Position numbers and translations under genes: made by a program. The notes beneath the pieces are model-generated. The model saw only the letters and a program-made list of their open reading frames with translations. It was not told the DNA's origin and made no database searches. A stretch of DNA of 6,463 nucleotides from DATFLS01 sp964413425 (lineage in GTDB: Bacteria > Fidelibacterota > JAANXI01): contig CAYPST010000166.1 of assembly GCA_964413425.1 (NCBI GenBank), forward strand, positions 1 to 6,463, read 5' to 3'. Positions 4,414 through 6,463 of the stretch are shown here, one piece after another; position 1 is the stretch's first letter; each line of letters starts with the position of its first letter.

Positions 4414-5509
4414 ACCTGTCTATCTCCGGGGCCACCACGTATAAACTGATCATGGTATTACCGACATCAGCAATGCTGGCATTTTTCAAAACGTCCTCCA
4501 GGACTATCAAACCGTGCGGATATGAGGGGGTCCGGAAGTGGGCCCGATACGGTTTGTCCTCACCATTACTTACTAAATACAGCCCAAGCTCACCCCGGGA
4601 GGACTCGCATCTCACATACGTTTCCCCTGCCGGTATTTTCCATTTGAACGGGTTCGGGATTCGATTATACACCTCTCCACCCGGCATATCCTCCAGGAGT
4701 TTAAATATCATATGCACGCTCTCTATCATCTCGTCCCGTACCACCCATATCCGTGAATAGGCATCACCCTCTTCTCTGGTGGGCACTTCCCAGGGCACCC
4801 GATCGTATGCCGCATACGGTGCGACTTTCCGAATATCATACGGCATACCGGTGGCCCGCAACACCTGCCCGGTGGCTCCCATCTCTTTTGCTTTGTCCTG
4901 GGTTATCTTGCCCACATCTTTGGCTCGCTCGTAAAAGAGCCTGTTGTGAAAAAAGGTGGAATCATACTCCGGTACGCAGCTGCCGATAGTATGCAGCGTT
5001 TCGACGATTTTATCTTTAAATCCGCGCGGAAAATCCCGACGCACTCCACCCGGCCAGATATAGATGTGGTACACCCGTCCACCGGTCAGCTCTTCGAACA
5101 GGTCCAGTATCAAATCCCGGTGATACATGGCCCACTGGGCTACCGTATCAAATCCCAGCATGTTTGCATAGGCCCAGAGTCCAAACAGATGGGAACCAAC
5201 CCGTGCCAGTTCCAGGTAAATACTCCTGATATACTGCGCACGCTCAGGGACTTCAATGCCCGCCAGGCTCTCCACTGCCATGGCATACACCATTTCCATG
5301 GAATCCGGTTCCACCACATTAATCCTGCAGACCATGGGAAAATTCTGTATCCACTTCCGTAATTCCATCAGTTTTTCAAAGCCCCGGTGCAGGTACCCGG
5401 GATTCGCCGTGGCCCTGACAATCCTGTCACCTTCCACCTGCAGCGTAATACTGAAATTCCCCACCATCCCCAGGTGCTGGGGACCAAAATAGAGTTCGAG
5501 TTCTCTCAT
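4412..5509 (-). CDS. nuoD: Complex I-type NuoD (49-kDa) subunit, divergent quinone site
   Basis: This 365-residue protein has the NuoD/NiFe-hydrogenase large-subunit fold. Family marks are FGPQH (8-12), GYLHRGFEKL (38-47), AVESLAGIEVPERAQYIR (78-95), DLFEELTGGRVYHIY (136-150), LRATGMPYDIRK (217-228), ESSRGELGLYLVS (302-314) and the C-terminal EIDR. Canonical subunits have about 380-420 residues; this one is short at the N-terminus. Two substitutions stand out. GPQHP(S/A)THG is GPQHLGMVG, so Val16 replaces the quinone-ligand His (His38 in Thermus Nqo4). RLDY is RINV, so Val65 replaces the ligand Tyr (Tyr87). The Cys pairs that bind NiFe in hydrogenases are also absent. It should sit beside the NuoB cluster N2 at the membrane interface, but its redox partner is unclear. 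Its ATG overlaps the nuoC stop by 4 bases, with GGAGGAGG about 10 bases ahead. Confidence 0.93.
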   Translation of the reverse strand: MRELELYFGPQHLGMVGNFSITLQVEGDRIVRATANPGYLHRGFEKLMELRKWIQNFPMVCRINVVEPDSMEMVYAMAVESLAGIEVPERAQYIRSIYLELARVGSHLFGLWAYANMLGFDTVAQWAMYHRDLILDLFEELTGGRVYHIYIWPGGVRRDFPRGFKDKIVETLHTIGSCVPEYDSTFFHNRLFYERAKDVGKITQDKAKEMGATGQVLRATGMPYDIRKVAPYAAYDRVPWEVPTREEGDAYSRIWVVRDEMIESVHMIFKLLEDMPGGEVYNRIPNPFKWKIPAGETYVRCESSRGELGLYLVSNGEDKPYRAHFRTPSYPHGLIVLEDVLKNASIADVGNTMISLYVVAPEIDR

Positions 5510-6027
5510 GCCTTTTCAACCTCCTCCTCCACAAAAGGAACCTGATCAAAAACATCTTTGACGTATCCCCTGGTGTCGAAATCCTTTCTGAACGGAGGTA
5601 TGCTGTACTCCCGGTCTAAAAAGAGAGGTACTAACCTGGGATGATTTTTAAACCGGATCCCGTAGAGCTCATGGATTTCTCTTTCATAGGGCTCAGCGTT
5701 TTGAAAAATCGGGATAGCTGTTTCAAATTCCGGATTGTCCCTGGAGATCCTGGTTTTGATAATCACATTTGTTTGCCCTGCATCGGAAAAAGCATGGTCG
5801 CTGCCTAGATACGCCGAAAGGATATACACCAGCTCAAATTCCCCTTCTTCCATCCAGTCTACGCAGGAGATGAGCGCCAGGTGCTGGTACCCTTTCTCCC
5901 TGAGGAACCGCAGCAGCGGCAGGACAGTATCCATTTCCGTTGTAATGATTACTCGCGTTTTTTCGGGAGTGATTATCCGCACCGTGCGAAAGACGGACTG
6001 CAGTTCTTCCTGGAGTATTTTATTCAT
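5506..6027 (-). CDS. nuoC: Complex I-type NuoC (30-kDa) subunit
   Basis: This non-redox peripheral-arm subunit docks against NuoD. The diagnostic 30-kDa signature is present: YEREIHELYGIRFKNHPRL (residues about 133-151 from the start chosen) followed by LFLD and PPFRKDFDTRGY. The N-terminal half has the usual alternating strands (VRIITPEKTRVIITTE; LALISCVDWMEEGEFELVYI). Length is about 173 residues, normal for an unfused NuoC. Two ATGs compete. At 6033 the AGAGG abuts the start with no spacer; at 6027 the same AGAGG has a 6-base spacer, so 6027 is preferred. Either start overlaps the end of nuoB (stop at 6020), and the stop overlaps the nuoD start (ATGA), pointing to coupled translation. NuoC and NuoD are separate genes here, not fused as in some enterobacteria. 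Confidence 0.92.
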   Translation of the reverse strand: MNKILQEELQSVFRTVRIITPEKTRVIITTEMDTVLPLLRFLREKGYQHLALISCVDWMEEGEFELVYILSAYLGSDHAFSDAGQTNVIIKTRISRDNPEFETAIPIFQNAEPYEREIHELYGIRFKNHPRLVPLFLDREYSIPPFRKDFDTRGYVKDVFDQVPFVEEEVEKA

Positions 6028-6463
6028 TTCCATCCTCTATGGGTAATAACGGAGGCCATTCGAGTGTCCCCAATACCTGTTCCTGGTTTGCCCGGTAATA
6101 TTTATACTGGTCCCGATATTTCTGATATCCGTTTGCCATACCTTTATCAATCAGGGTCCAGAGATGAGTGACGCCGATAAAAATGGCTTCGGGCCGGGGC
6201 ATGCATCCGGCAATCCATCCATCCACCGGAATGTATTTATCCAGGTGTTTGATGGTATTGTAGGAATCCCAGTACATTCCCCCGTTGATTGGACAGGAGC
6301 CAAAACCCACTGTGAATTTCGGATCCGGCATCTGTTCATACGTGCGAATAATCGCCTTCAAGGTTTTGACCGACACATACCCTGTAATCAGGAAGAGATT
6401 CGATTGTCTGGGAGAAGCCGCAGGCAGAACCCCGAATCGCTCCGCATCCCAGCGGGCGGTGAT
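6020..6463 (-). CDS. nuoB: Complex I-type NuoB subunit, C-terminal part (runs off window edge)
   Basis: The frame stays open to the right edge, giving 147 residues. Family marks are WDAERFGVLPAASPRQSNLF (5-24), then a TVGFGSCPINGG stretch with Cys57 and IPVDGWIAGCMPRPEA with Cys87. These are two of the four ligands of the terminal [4Fe-4S] cluster N2. The adjacent Cys-Cys pair that completes it should lie just outside the window. The usual GCPPRPEA is GCMPRPEA here. NuoB passes electrons from the NuoI clusters to the NuoD site. A GTG at 6376 would give a shorter frame, but the conserved SPRQ block upstream of it shows the gene starts outside the window. The tail (KYYRANQEQVLGTLEWPPLL) is longer than in minimal homologues. 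The gene overlaps nuoC. Confidence 0.93.
   Translation of the reverse strand: MTARWDAERFGVLPAASPRQSNLFLITGYVSVKTLKAIIRTYEQMPDPKFTVGFGSCPINGGMYWDSYNTIKHLDKYIPVDGWIAGCMPRPEAIFIGVTHLWTLIDKGMANGYQKYRDQYKYYRANQEQVLGTLEWPPLLPIEDGNE

Noticed and set aside
4946..5362. 138-codon plus-strand frame inside nuoD
   Set aside because: It is antisense to conserved NuoD sequence; the open frame arises from codon bias on the other strand.

Overview
The window looks like bacterial chromosome of moderate G+C. The bacterial signs are Shine-Dalgarno-led tightly packed genes, a sigma70-type promoter with a perfect Fur-type operator, an intrinsic terminator, and a regulator built like the sigma54-activator family. 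I cannot assign a phylum from the sequence.

Layout. Positions 1-320 (minus) hold the N-terminal part of a DUF1684 protein cut by the window edge. A tRNA-Cys gene (507-578, minus) with an unusual anticodon loop follows. A 224-bp MITE-like element (694-917) has perfect 10-bp terminal inverted repeats and a perfect 12-bp target duplication. Next comes a compact plus-strand unit (961-1146): promoter overlapping a Fur box, then about 150 nt, then an intrinsic terminator. It is best read as an iron-regulated small RNA. From 1321 to the right edge everything lies on the minus strand and reads as one operon, in transcription order: nuoB (partial) - nuoC - nuoD - [172-bp MITE-like element] - a nuoI/gltD-type fusion - an NtrC-family AAA+ regulator.

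How the genes fit together. NuoB, NuoC, NuoD and the NuoI-like domain make up the peripheral 'connecting' module of a complex I relative. No NuoE/F/G is seen in the window. Instead the NuoI ferredoxin domain is fused to a flavin-containing NAD(P)H oxidoreductase of the GltD/NfnB type, which could serve as the dinucleotide module. NuoD lacks both residues that ligate the quinone head group in canonical complex I, and also lacks the paired cysteines of [NiFe]-hydrogenases, so the electron acceptor (or donor) at that site is uncertain. The last gene encodes a regulator whose sigma54-contact loop, Walker B aspartate and one arginine finger are all changed. This suggests a non-canonical, possibly sigma54-independent regulator. 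Membrane subunits (NuoA/H/J-N) are not in the window; they may lie upstream of the right edge or elsewhere.

The two MITE-like elements share terminal repeats but not internal sequence. One sits beside the Fur-regulated unit. The other landed exactly at the nuoD stop codon and splits the nuo operon.
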